NCBI GenBank assembly: GCA_013153235.1
Contig: JAADEU010000019.1
Span: 1-24,907, forward strand
Source of the DNA: Aquificota bacterium
Lineage (GTDB): Bacteria > Aquificota > Aquificia > Aquificales > Hydrogenothermaceae
DNA length: 24,907 nucleotides
Direction of reading: 5' to 3'
Below are positions 1 through 6,597 of this stretch, in pieces; the stretch's first letter is position 1; every line of letters begins with the position of its first letter. The translations under genes were made by a program, and so were the position numbers. The notes beneath the pieces are model-generated. The model did no database searches, was not told the DNA's origin, and saw only the letters and a list, made by a program, of their open reading frames with translations.

Positions 1-37
1 CCGTCTTACCCTTGAGGCTCTTCCTGCGCCATTTTCT

Positions 38-60
38 GGGGAGTGGTTCTCCCCCTTTCT
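38..60 (+). terminator. Hairpin, likely terminator of the gene upstream of the window
   Basis: GGGGAG (38-43) and CTCCCC (49-54) form a perfect 6-bp stem with a 5-nt loop, followed by a pyrimidine-rich CTTTCT stretch. It lies between the window edge and the first gene, so it probably ends a transcript entering from the left. The U-tract is weak, so this is moderate evidence only. Confidence 0.5.
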
Positions 61-68
61 GCTATAAT
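60..68 (+). promoter_or_regulatory. Extended -10 promoter, predicted leaderless start of the TPR/SPOR gene
   Basis: The bases TGC-TATAAT (60-68) match an extended -10 element (TGn plus a perfect TATAAT). There is no convincing -35 box, which an extended -10 can compensate for. The box ends 7 nt before the ATG at 76, so transcription should begin at or beside the start codon. No Shine-Dalgarno sequence precedes that ATG. Confidence 0.5.
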
Positions 69-75
69 TAAAATC

Positions 76-1224
76 ATGAGGATTTTTGCTGTTTTTCTGG
101 CTTTGTTTCTTACTGCATATGCATTTTCAGAAAAGGAGAGGGATACCCTCCTAAGGGTAATACAGGGGCTTTACCAGGACAGGGTTTATAATATCGCTGC
201 TAAAAAATGTGAGGAATATCTGGAAAAAGCCTCTGAAAACGACCCCTACAGGGAAAAGGTAATCAAGGTTTTATTTCATTCCCTGTATAACGCAAAGGAT
301 AAAAAGGGTTTTCTGGCAGCACTGAACACTGTATCCGGGTATAAACTTTCACCTGATATTGCAGAGGAGATATTCACCCTGGGAATGAAACTGTTTGATA
401 AAGAACCTGCCGGACAGGCTGAGGTTGTCAGATTTTATATAGATTACACAGATGGCTACAGAAAAAAACAGCTGTATCTTCTACTTGCAAAACTGTACAC
501 AGAGGCAAAGCTGTGGGACAGGATTCTGAAACTTCCCGACTATAAGGAACTGAACTTTTATAAAGTCATAGCCCTTTACAAAATGGGGAGATACGATGAC
601 CTGATTAATTTTACAGAAGAAATGGCAAAGTTCCTCCCTGAGGATAAAGACAATGTGATGTACTACAGGGGTCTGGCATTTTTCAAGAAAGGAGACATAA
701 AAAAGGCAGTTTCCATAATTGAGTCTGTTACATTTAAGACCCCGGAGATGGTAAAGTTCCTCTCAGATTACTACATAAAAGAAAAAAACTACCTGAAAGC
801 AGAAAGGTACCTCAGAATTCTCTCACTGGAAAACGGGTATAAAGATTATGCCTACTATTACCTTGGTGTAATCTACGACCTTGATAAAAAATACAAAAAG
901 GCATCCCAATATTACAAAAAGGCCAGCCAGTTCAAGACAAAATACGGACAGCTGGCCAGGAAGAGACTTCTCCAGCTTAAAGAAGCAGGGGTTATAGAAG
1001 GGGAAAAGTTTTACTCCGTCAGAATTATCCTGTATTCGGATAAAATCAGAGCAGAAAATCTGATAAGGAAAAAATCACTCACAGACTGTTTTGTCAAAAA
1101 ATACAAAAAATATTACGCAGTTTACTGTGGTATGTTTAAAAACAGGGCAGATGCACAGAAAGAAAGAAAGCTCCTGAAGAAAAAAGGTTTTAAGGATGCA
1201 GTTATAGACACGATTATCAGATAA
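76..1224 (+). CDS. Secreted TPR-repeat protein with C-terminal SPOR-like domain
   Basis: Start chosen at the ATG at 76, which begins a typical signal peptide (MRIFAVFLALFLTAYAF); an earlier in-frame start at 43 would add an unlikely extension and run through a hairpin. The mature protein (about 365 aa) is a chain of degenerate alpha-helical TPR-like repeats rich in Tyr and Lys, for example around the 'YYLGVIYDLDKKYKKA' segment. The last 70 residues look like a SPOR domain (alternating strand-helix, 'YYAVYCGMFKNRADA'), a fold that binds denuded peptidoglycan glycan strands. Inferred role: periplasmic scaffold or adaptor at the cell wall, possibly in division or envelope assembly. It is followed by a 77-nt gap before the next gene, which has its own ribosome-binding site. 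Function beyond the domain architecture is not known; TPR call fairly sure, SPOR call moderate. Confidence 0.75.
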   Translation: MRIFAVFLALFLTAYAFSEKERDTLLRVIQGLYQDRVYNIAAKKCEEYLEKASENDPYREKVIKVLFHSLYNAKDKKGFLAALNTVSGYKLSPDIAEEIFTLGMKLFDKEPAGQAEVVRFYIDYTDGYRKKQLYLLLAKLYTEAKLWDRILKLPDYKELNFYKVIALYKMGRYDDLINFTEEMAKFLPEDKDNVMYYRGLAFFKKGDIKKAVSIIESVTFKTPEMVKFLSDYYIKEKNYLKAERYLRILSLENGYKDYAYYYLGVIYDLDKKYKKASQYYKKASQFKTKYGQLARKRLLQLKEAGVIEGEKFYSVRIILYSDKIRAENLIRKKSLTDCFVKKYKKYYAVYCGMFKNRADAQKERKLLKKKGFKDAVIDTIIR

Positions 1225-1301
1225 AACTGCTCTAAATCATTTTTTTATCCGTCTCTTTTCTGTATCATTTTCTCAAAATCAAGAAAAAGGAGGTCTGTTG
1301 T

Positions 1302-1631
1302 ATGTCGGCAGAATTCAAACATGTATTTGTATGTCTTCAGAGAAAACCACCGGGAATGCCTTCCTGTGGAGACAAAGGCTCTGACCAGATTTTCCAGAAG
1401 TTTCAGGAAGAACTTATGATGAAAAATCTCTTTGATAAGATGGCCGTTACACCAACAGGCTGTCTTGGACCATGTATGATGGGTCCAACGGTTGTTGTTT
1501 ATCCTGATGCCGTATGGTACGGGAATGTAAAACCTGAGGATGTACCTGAGATTATCGAAAAGCACATCATCGGCGGTGAACCTGTAGAGAGACTCGTTAC
1601 ATCAAAGGGAAGACCACCTGCAATATTCTAA
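1302..1631 (+). CDS. Thioredoxin-like [2Fe-2S] ferredoxin (Fd4-like)
   Basis: A 109-residue protein closely resembling, from memory, the structurally characterised Aquifex aeolicus Fd4, in both start (AEFKHVFVC) and end (GEPVERLV.SKG.PP). The four cluster ligands are visible as Cys11, Cys22, Cys54 and Cys58; the first two lie in a flexible loop and the last two in the 'TPTGCLGPCMMGP' segment. The family has a thioredoxin fold carrying a [2Fe-2S] cluster and forms dimers; its in vivo electron partners are unsettled. A strong AAGGAGG ribosome-binding site precedes the ATG. It appears to be monocistronic: a terminator hairpin follows directly and metF has its own promoter. This gene is the best taxonomic marker in the window. 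Confidence 0.93.
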   Translation: MSAEFKHVFVCLQRKPPGMPSCGDKGSDQIFQKFQEELMMKNLFDKMAVTPTGCLGPCMMGPTVVVYPDAVWYGNVKPEDVPEIIEKHIIGGEPVERLVTSKGRPPAIF

Positions 1632-1638
1632 AATAAAG

Positions 1639-1664
1639 GCCCCGTCAAGGGGCTTCTTCTTTTT
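1639..1664 (+). terminator. Rho-independent terminator after the ferredoxin gene
   Basis: GCCCC (1639-1643) pairs with GGGGC (1649-1653) around a 5-nt loop, followed by the T-rich tract TTCTTCTTTTT. It sits 8 nt after the ferredoxin stop codon and upstream of the metF promoter, so it separates the two transcripts. Confidence 0.8.
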
Positions 1665-1681
1665 GCAAATCATTTGCAAAA
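1661..1681. repeat. Perfect 21-bp palindrome overlapping the metF promoter (candidate operator)
   Basis: TTTTGCAAAT, a central C, then ATTTGCAAAA: ten perfectly paired bases on each side. It begins in the T-tract of the upstream terminator and covers the proposed metF -35 box (1674-1679). A symmetric site in this position is what a dimeric repressor would bind. It is not a MetJ box or S-box; the binding protein is unknown. It could in principle be a chance AT-rich palindrome, but 10/10 pairing is strong. Confidence 0.6.
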
Positions 1682-1702
1682 TCTTCCCTCATCATTTATA
1701 CT
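1674..1702 (+). promoter_or_regulatory. metF promoter, predicted leaderless
   Basis: TTGCAA (-35, 4/6 to consensus) at 1674-1679, a 17-bp spacer, and TATACT (-10, 5/6) at 1697-1702. Only six bases separate the -10 box from the metF ATG at 1709, which puts the expected transcription start on the start codon itself. No ribosome-binding site is present. Confidence 0.6.
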
Positions 1703-1708
1703 ATCTTC

Positions 1709-2587
1709 ATGAAGATATCACAGCTTTTAAGGGACAATAAAAGAAGTATCTCGTTTGAGTTTTTTCCACCCAAAACCCCTGAAGGGGAAGAGGCTCTATT
1801 CAAAACAATAAAAGAGCTGGAGTTTATAAACCCCACATTTGTATCTGTTACCTACGGTGCAGGTGGTACGACAAGGGAAAGAACCATAAGGGTGGTAAAA
1901 AGGATTCACACAGAAACATCCCTGACTGTGATGGCCCATCAGACATGTATAGGCCATACCAGAAATGAGATAAAGGAGATTCTCCAGCAGTACAGGAATA
2001 TAGGTGTCCAGAACATTCTTGCCCTCAGGGGAGACATTCCACAGGGACAGGAGGAAAGCTTCGTTTTCCCTCCAGATGGATGCAGGTACGCCAGTGAGCT
2101 GGTGGAGTTTATAAGAAACAGTTTTGGGGATTATTTCAGTATAGGGGTTGCTGCGTATCCTGAAGGGCATCCTGAAAGCCCAGACCTGGAGACAGACCTG
2201 AAGTTCTTCAAAAAAAAGGTGGATGCCGGAGCTGAATTTGCAATAACACAGATGTTTTTCGATAACAGGTATTTTTATAACTTTATGGAAGAACTGCAGA
2301 AAATAGGTGTGGATATACCTGTTATACCGGGAATAATGCCCATTACCAACTTCAAACAGATAAGAAAGTTTGCCGATATGTGCGGTGCCACAATACCCCG
2401 CTTTCTGATTGAGAAACTGCAGCCTGTGGCGGATAAGCCTGAAGAGGTGGAAAAGATAGGTATAGAGTTTGCCGTCAGGCAGTGTGAAGACCTTCTAAAA
2501 AACGGTGTGAAAGGACTTCACTTTTATACCCTGAACAAATCAAAGGCCACCATTAAAATCTACCAGCAGATAAAAGACCTGATTTAA
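1709..2587 (+). CDS. metF: Methylenetetrahydrofolate reductase
   Basis: A 292-residue FAD-dependent enzyme that reduces 5,10-methylene-THF to 5-methyl-THF, the methyl donor for methionine synthesis. Family motifs are clear: the N-terminal 'SFEFFPPKT' with the catalytic Glu, 'VTYGAGGTTRERT', 'HQTCIGHT' and 'ALRGD', all in the order expected of the (beta/alpha)8 barrel, and the length equals bacterial MetF. The start is the first ATG; it lacks a Shine-Dalgarno sequence but follows a promoter at leaderless spacing. Regulation is probably through the perfect palindrome over its -35 box; no SAM riboswitch is seen. Convergent with the downstream cytochrome gene across a shared hairpin. Confidence 0.96.
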   Translation: MKISQLLRDNKRSISFEFFPPKTPEGEEALFKTIKELEFINPTFVSVTYGAGGTTRERTIRVVKRIHTETSLTVMAHQTCIGHTRNEIKEILQQYRNIGVQNILALRGDIPQGQEESFVFPPDGCRYASELVEFIRNSFGDYFSIGVAAYPEGHPESPDLETDLKFFKKKVDAGAEFAITQMFFDNRYFYNFMEELQKIGVDIPVIPGIMPITNFKQIRKFADMCGATIPRFLIEKLQPVADKPEEVEKIGIEFAVRQCEDLLKNGVKGLHFYTLNKSKATIKIYQQIKDLI

Positions 2588-2603
2588 AGGGGCAAAAGCC
2601 CCT
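2588..2603. terminator. Bidirectional hairpin between metF and the cytochrome gene
   Basis: AGGGGC (2588-2593), loop AAAA, GCCCCT (2598-2603): a perfect 6-bp stem starting immediately after the metF stop codon and 5 nt past the end of the opposing cytochrome gene. It can fold in both transcripts. On the minus strand it is followed by TTTAAAT. It is the only space available for termination between these convergent genes. Confidence 0.7.
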
Positions 2604-2608
2604 GCTGT

Positions 2609-3082
2609 TTAATGTGGATGTTTTTTCATAAACTCTTCCCAGGTCATATCAAATCTGTAGTACAGCCATTTTGCAACGGCCTCTTTTGCTTCATCTGACA
2701 TATTTTTTCCTACAGCAGGCATAACCCCGAATATCTTGTAGGCCCTTGGCAGGCATACACCCTTTTCCCTTGAGGGATTTGTTATGTAGTCTTTAACAAA
2801 GGCCACAAACTCCTCCTCTGTGGGATAAAACTTTTTGACCCTTGCTGAAACCTCTGACATTGGAGGGGCTCCAAATGGAGGTCTTCCGTGTTCCCTCACG
2901 TACTGTCTGAGTTTTCTCATTTTTTCAGGACTTACAGTTTCCCAGTGGCAGGCTGAACAGTTGTTTTTATAAACCAGATAACCCTTCTTTATTTCAGCCT
3001 CAGGTGGTTTCTGGGTGGACTGGGTCTTACAGGCTGTCAGTGCCACTGCCGCCACTGCCAGTCCGATGATGGCCTTTCTCAT
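2609..3082 (-). CDS. Mono-haem cytochrome c lipoprotein
   Basis: 157 residues. A signal peptide ends in the lipobox LTAC with Cys18 as the lipidation site, so the protein is probably membrane-anchored and faces the periplasm. The haem-binding motif is CSACH (residues 42-46). Met121 in 'GVMPAVG' is the likely second axial ligand. An additional Cys110 is unusual. The 74-residue stretch between haem motif and Met is long and contains a proline-rich 'PPFGAPPM' loop. Likely a small electron carrier feeding a respiratory chain; the partner is unknown. Good AGGAGGTG ribosome-binding site. Same strand as, and 11 nt downstream of, the Yip1-type gene, so probably co-transcribed with it. Confidence 0.85.
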   Translation of the reverse strand: MRKAIIGLAVAAVALTACKTQSTQKPPEAEIKKGYLVYKNNCSACHWETVSPEKMRKLRQYVREHGRPPFGAPPMSEVSARVKKFYPTEEEFVAFVKDYITNPSREKGVCLPRAYKIFGVMPAVGKNMSDEAKEAVAKWLYYRFDMTWEEFMKKHPH

Positions 3083-3093
3083 GTCTACACCTC

Positions 3094-3765
3094 CTATACA
3101 TTAAGTATTCTGTAAGTAATCAGTGTTTCAATCTGTCCAATTACTCCACTGATTACTAGATATAATATTATAACTAAAATTATGAACTGGAAGTTCTTTG
3201 AACCTTCAGAAGGTATCTTAAGAACTTTCTCAGCCCCGATAAAAATGAGGTAGAAGGTGTAGAACATACCCAAGAACACCATAAACATGGACAGTGGGGA
3301 GTTTACCACATAGAAAATACCTGCCACCCATGAGGGAACCAGTGCAAATGCCGCAACGGTGAATGATTTTGCCGGGTCCTTTATACCACCAAAAGCAGGG
3401 GACAGGAAGTATATAATGATGGTAAATACGAGGGGTTTAAACAGCTCAAAACCATAAGTGACAAGCATTATCATCAGTTCCTGTGTGATATCGTTGTCCA
3501 TAAGCTCATTCATGAGGGCTTTCATGTATGCCACTGTTCTTTCCGGCTGTTCCGGGTCATTTTCAGCCATCTCAAGGAATTTTTTTACCGCAGATATGTA
3601 TATATCCCTGAAAACGACAAATCCTATAAAATGACTAACTGCCGGGATGAACGCGAAAAATATAACCAGTTTTGTATACAGCTGGGTTATTGTGTAATTT
3701 TTTTCCCCTAATTTTTCCCAGCTCTGTTTTGGCCTGAGATAAAGCTCAAGGAAATCTCTGAACAT
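3094..3765 (-). CDS. Yip1-family integral membrane protein
   Basis: 223 residues with an N-terminal amphipathic start ('LRPKQSWEKL', typical of bacterial Yip1-domain proteins) and about five hydrophobic segments (roughly residues 30-50, 110-125, 135-165 and 190-215). The order of a charged N-terminus, a first membrane segment and an acidic loop with three or four later helices matches bacterial Yip1-domain proteins, whose role is unknown. The start ATG has a GGAGG site at good spacing. It leads a two-gene unit with the cytochrome c lipoprotein, transcribed from a promoter at 3798-3826; a helper role for that cytochrome is only a guess. Confidence 0.7.
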   Translation of the reverse strand: MFRDFLELYLRPKQSWEKLGEKNYTITQLYTKLVIFFAFIPAVSHFIGFVVFRDIYISAVKKFLEMAENDPEQPERTVAYMKALMNELMDNDITQELMIMLVTYGFELFKPLVFTIIIYFLSPAFGGIKDPAKSFTVAAFALVPSWVAGIFYVVNSPLSMFMVFLGMFYTFYLIFIGAEKVLKIPSEGSKNFQFIILVIILYLVISGVIGQIETLITYRILNV

Positions 3766-3797
3766 TGACTGCCTCCAGAAAGTTTTAAACCTTACTT

Positions 3798-3826
3798 ATC
3801 TTACTTTTAATCCCCCTAAATATCAA
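3798..3826 (-). promoter_or_regulatory. Promoter of the Yip1/cytochrome pair
   Basis: On the minus strand TTGATA (-35, 5/6) at 3821-3826, a 17-bp spacer and TAAGAT (-10, 4/6) at 3798-3803, leaving a leader of about 30 nt before the Yip1 ATG. The same TATCAA bases pair with TTGATA at 3835-3840, making a 20-bp interrupted palindrome shared with the start of the divergent DUF2628 gene. Confidence 0.45.
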
Positions 3827-3852
3827 TTAAAATTTTGATAGGAGGTGGCTTT

Positions 3853-4314
3853 ATGGACAAGTGGGAAAAATACCGTCTGTTTATCGGAAAAAATGCAGAT
3901 TATTACATACAGAGATTTAAAAAGTTCGAGGAAACAGGTGGAGCCCTCAGCTGGAACTGGCCTGCCTTTTTCTTTGGTATCGTCTGGATGCTCTACAGGA
4001 AGATGTATCTGTACGGGCTTATTGCATTTTTGGCAGGTGGTATCCTGGGGATGATGATAGCTGTGATGTCCCCCGGTAATATGCTCCTTGCAGCAGGGGT
4101 TCAGCTCTGGCTGATGATAGGTTTTGGAGCTTTTGGCAATTATATCTACTATTATTTTGTCAAAAATCAGGTCCAGCGTCTGGAAAACCTATACCATGAC
4201 CCTGAGGAGCTTAAAAGGGCACTGGAAAGTTACGGTGGGACCAATATGGTAGCTCCACTGCTGTACTTACTGATTATTTTCATACTCCAGATTATAACAA
4301 TTAAGTCACAATAA
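3853..4314 (+). CDS. DUF2628-family small membrane protein
   Basis: 153 residues when started at the ATG at 3853, which has a perfect AGGAGGT site seven bases upstream; an alternative TTG at 3835 lies before that site and is rejected. The motif 'WNWPAFFFGIVWMLYRKMY' near residue 40 is the hallmark of DUF2628 proteins. It is followed by one or two hydrophobic helices (residues 50-100) and a C-terminal helix (about 135-150). The soluble N-terminus is charged. No function is established for the family. It heads a same-strand run with dapD, 27 nt downstream; functional linkage is doubtful. Confidence 0.8.
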   Translation: MDKWEKYRLFIGKNADYYIQRFKKFEETGGALSWNWPAFFFGIVWMLYRKMYLYGLIAFLAGGILGMMIAVMSPGNMLLAAGVQLWLMIGFGAFGNYIYYYFVKNQVQRLENLYHDPEELKRALESYGGTNMVAPLLYLLIIFILQIITIKSQ

Positions 4315-4341
4315 ATTACAGATAAAAATACGGAGGTTAAG

Positions 4342-5157
4342 ATGAAGCAATTAAAACAGCTGATTACACAGGTATGGGAAAACAGGGAACTGCTAAATGA
4401 AAAGCAGTATCAGGATGCTGTAAGGGAAACCATTGACCTTCTCGACAAGGGAAAACTGAGGGTTGCAGAGAAAAAAGAGGGTGAATGGGTTGTAAATGAG
4501 TGGGTGAAACAGGCGATACTTCTGTTTTTCCCCATTCAGGAGATGGAAGTTATGGAGGTTGGCCCATTTGAGTATTACGATAAAATACCCCTTAAGAAGA
4601 ACTGGAAGGAAGCCGGTGTAAGGGTTGTTCCTCCGGCAACAGCCAGATACGGCTCTTTCATAGAAAAAGGGGCGATACTGATGCCCTCTTACGTGAATAT
4701 CGGGGCCTATGTTGGTAGTGGAACCCTCGTTGATACCTGGGCAACTGTAGGTTCCTGTGCACAGATAGGTAAGAATGTTCATCTCTCCGGTGGTGTTGGT
4801 ATAGGTGGTGTTCTTGAACCTCCATCTGCAAAGCCGGTGATTATTGAGGATAACTGTTTCATAGGCTCAAGGTGTATCATTGTTGAAGGTGCTGTTATAG
4901 AAGAAGAAGCGGTCCTCGGAGCAGGTGTGGTGATTACCGGCTCAACCAGAATCATTGATGTTTCCGGAGACGAGCCTGTTGAGTACAGGGGAAGGGTTCC
5001 TGCCAGAAGCGTTGTGATACCGGGGGTTATGAACAAGAAATTTCCTGCTGGTGAGTACGGCGTTCCTGTTGCCCTGATTATCGGAAAGAGAAAAGAGTCC
5101 ACAGATAAAAAGGTATCTCTTAACGAGGCCCTCAGGGAGTTTAATGTAGAGGGGTGA
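4342..5157 (+). CDS. dapD: 2,3,4,5-tetrahydropyridine-2,6-dicarboxylate N-succinyltransferase
   Basis: 271 residues, matching E. coli-type DapD over its whole length. It transfers succinyl from succinyl-CoA to tetrahydrodipicolinate in the succinylase branch of lysine and diaminopimelate synthesis. Visible signatures: an N-terminal helical domain ('GKLRVAEK', 'VVNEWVKQAI'), then hexapeptide-repeat left-handed beta-helix coils containing 'MPSYVNIGAYV', 'DTWATVGSCAQIGKNVHLSG', 'GVLEP' and 'IEDNCFIGSR'. GGAGGT ribosome-binding site. A perfect 8-bp hairpin covers the stop codon. Next gene is a carbonic anhydrase on the same strand. Confidence 0.96.
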   Translation: MKQLKQLITQVWENRELLNEKQYQDAVRETIDLLDKGKLRVAEKKEGEWVVNEWVKQAILLFFPIQEMEVMEVGPFEYYDKIPLKKNWKEAGVRVVPPATARYGSFIEKGAILMPSYVNIGAYVGSGTLVDTWATVGSCAQIGKNVHLSGGVGIGGVLEPPSAKPVIIEDNCFIGSRCIIVEGAVIEEEAVLGAGVVITGSTRIIDVSGDEPVEYRGRVPARSVVIPGVMNKKFPAGEYGVPVALIIGKRKESTDKKVSLNEALREFNVEG

Positions 5158-5169
5158 TAACCACCCCTC
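5149..5169 (+). other. Hairpin spanning the dapD stop codon
   Basis: GAGGGGTG (5149-5156) and CACCCCTC (5162-5169) pair perfectly over 8 bp around a 5-nt loop; the arm includes the first bases of the dapD TGA. No U-tract follows, so it is more likely an mRNA-stability or processing element between dapD and the carbonic anhydrase gene than an intrinsic terminator. Confidence 0.5.
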
Positions 5170-5195
5170 CTGGAATAAATCTGTAAGGAGAGGTT

Positions 5196-5831
5196 ATGGG
5201 GAAGGATATACCGTTTTTAAAAGGCGTGGAGACATTTAAGAAACTAAAGTTCAGGGAGTATGAGAAAAAGTTCAAAGAGCTGATAGAAAAGGGGCAGCAT
5301 CCAAAGGCCCTTTTTATAACATGTTCAGATTCCCGTATCCATCCTGATGAGATTACAGGTGCAGACATAGGAGACCTGTTTATAGTCAGGAACATAGGCA
5401 ACATGGTACCTCCATTTAAACCAGACAACGAATTCCACGGGGTTGCCGCTGCTGTGGAGTATGCCGTTTCTGTCCTGAATGTGCCTGACATTATCGTGTG
5501 TGGTCATTCCCACTGCGGAGCCTGTGAATCATTGTACAAAGACCTTCCTGATGATATTGAGATTATACATGTGAAAAAATGGCTTGAAATAGACAACGAT
5601 GTTAAGGAGCTTGCCCTCCAGACCATACCTGAAAGGTGCAGGGAGCTGTACGAACTGACAGAAAGGCTGAATATAATTAAACAGATAGAAAACCTCCTGA
5701 CATACCCCGGGGTGAAGAGAAGGGTGGAGGAAGGAAAGCTCAGACTCCACGGCTGGTACTACATTATAGAAAAAGGGGAAATCGAGTACTACGACCCGGA
5801 GACAAACAGATTTTACCCTATTGCCCAGTGA
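5196..5831 (+). CDS. Beta-class carbonic anhydrase
   Basis: 211 residues. It interconverts CO2 and bicarbonate, and could supply bicarbonate to carboxylases of the reverse TCA cycle used by Aquificales. Zinc ligands Cys43, His104 and Cys107 are present ('CSDSR' and 'GHSHCGAC'), together with the Asp45-Arg47 dyad that controls the active site. Length is normal for the family and no signal peptide is visible, so it is cytoplasmic. AAGGAG ribosome-binding site. 38 nt after dapD and 24 nt before the ZIP gene; the zinc requirement of this enzyme makes a neighbouring ZIP-type metal importer suggestive, but the ZIP gene appears to have its own promoter inside the end of this gene. Confidence 0.95.
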   Translation: MGKDIPFLKGVETFKKLKFREYEKKFKELIEKGQHPKALFITCSDSRIHPDEITGADIGDLFIVRNIGNMVPPFKPDNEFHGVAAAVEYAVSVLNVPDIIVCGHSHCGACESLYKDLPDDIEIIHVKKWLEIDNDVKELALQTIPERCRELYELTERLNIIKQIENLLTYPGVKRRVEEGKLRLHGWYYIIEKGEIEYYDPETNRFYPIAQ

Positions 5832-5849
5832 GTCTTTCTCTGGTAGATT
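5821..5849 (+). promoter_or_regulatory. Promoter of the ZIP gene, predicted leaderless
   Basis: TTGCCC (-35) at 5821-5826, a 17-bp spacer and TAGATT (-10) at 5844-5849; six bases later comes the ZIP ATG at 5856. No Shine-Dalgarno is present in the 24-nt gap. The geometry is identical to the metF promoter. Confidence 0.45.
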
Positions 5850-5855
5850 TTCTGT

Positions 5856-6596
5856 ATGGTTGAACTGATTCTGGCCGGTCTATTTGTTATGTTTGCCACC
5901 GGCCTTGGTTCTGTTGCCGCCGTGGTTTTCAGAAGACTGCCTGACTGGGGTCTTGATTTCAGTATGGCTTTCAGCGGCGGTGTTATGCTGGTGGCATCCT
6001 TCACATCCCTCATACTGCCCTCCATAGACATAGGCGGTGCCGGCATCACAATGGCTGGGATAGTCTCTGGTTTTTTATTGATTTATCTGATTGAAAAGGT
6101 CATGCCCCACGAGGAGTATTTTATAAAAATAAAAAGGACCACTCTGGAAAAGGAAAAGCTGAAAGGGGTCTTTCTTATCGTATCCGCCATCATAATACAC
6201 AACATACCTGAGGGGATGGCCGTTGGTGTTTCTATGGTGAATGATGTGGATAAAGGATGGGCTACAGCTATTGCCATAGGTATTCAGGACATACCTGAGG
6301 GGCTTGCCGTATCACTGCCGCTTATAATGCTGACAGGAAGGCTGTGGATTCCTGTTATTGTCGGATTGCTCAGCGGTTTTTCCGAGTTTGTTTTTACGGT
6401 GGCAGGCGGGGTGGTCTTCAGCACATTTTCCTTTATTCTTCCCTTTGGCCTGTCCCTTGCCGGAGGGGCGATGATTTACGTAACGGTCAAGGAGGTATTT
6501 CCCCAGGTATATAGAAACCGGCATGAAACCATCGTTACAGCCGGCTTCCTTGTAGGTCTGCTCCTGATGCTTTATCTGGATACAACCCTGGGCTGA
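5856..6596 (+). CDS. ZIP-family divalent metal transporter
   Basis: 246 residues, mostly hydrophobic, about eight membrane helices. The two ZIP metal-site helices are evident: 'HNIPEG' (115-120) and 'QDIPEG' (144-149), the second with Gln in place of the usual His. These helices line a binuclear metal path in bacterial ZIPs. Family members import Zn2+, Fe2+ or other divalent ions; the substrate here cannot be told. A short charged loop ('KIKRTTLEKEK') separates helices 3 and 4. The gene begins without a ribosome-binding site, 24 nt after the carbonic anhydrase stop. It ends one base away from the opposing AMMECR1 gene, leaving no room for a terminator. Confidence 0.9.
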   Translation: MVELILAGLFVMFATGLGSVAAVVFRRLPDWGLDFSMAFSGGVMLVASFTSLILPSIDIGGAGITMAGIVSGFLLIYLIEKVMPHEEYFIKIKRTTLEKEKLKGVFLIVSAIIIHNIPEGMAVGVSMVNDVDKGWATAIAIGIQDIPEGLAVSLPLIMLTGRLWIPVIVGLLSGFSEFVFTVAGGVVFSTFSFILPFGLSLAGGAMIYVTVKEVFPQVYRNRHETIVTAGFLVGLLLMLYLDTTLG

Positions 6597-6597
6597 T

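Noticed and set aside
1..15. Possible tail of an upstream gene (frame 1 ends in TGA at 13-15)
   Set aside because: Five codons cannot be identified. The hairpin at 38-54 supports an upstream transcript, but not a particular reading frame.
1245..1565. Minus-strand open frame opposite the ferredoxin gene
   Set aside because: The ferredoxin on the plus strand is certain and the antisense product has no recognisable features.
3821..3840. TATCAA-N8-TTGATA inverted repeat as an FNR-type site
   Set aside because: The half-sites face the wrong way for FNR (TTGAT-N4-ATCAA) and the inner bases do not pair; kept only as part of the Yip1 promoter note.
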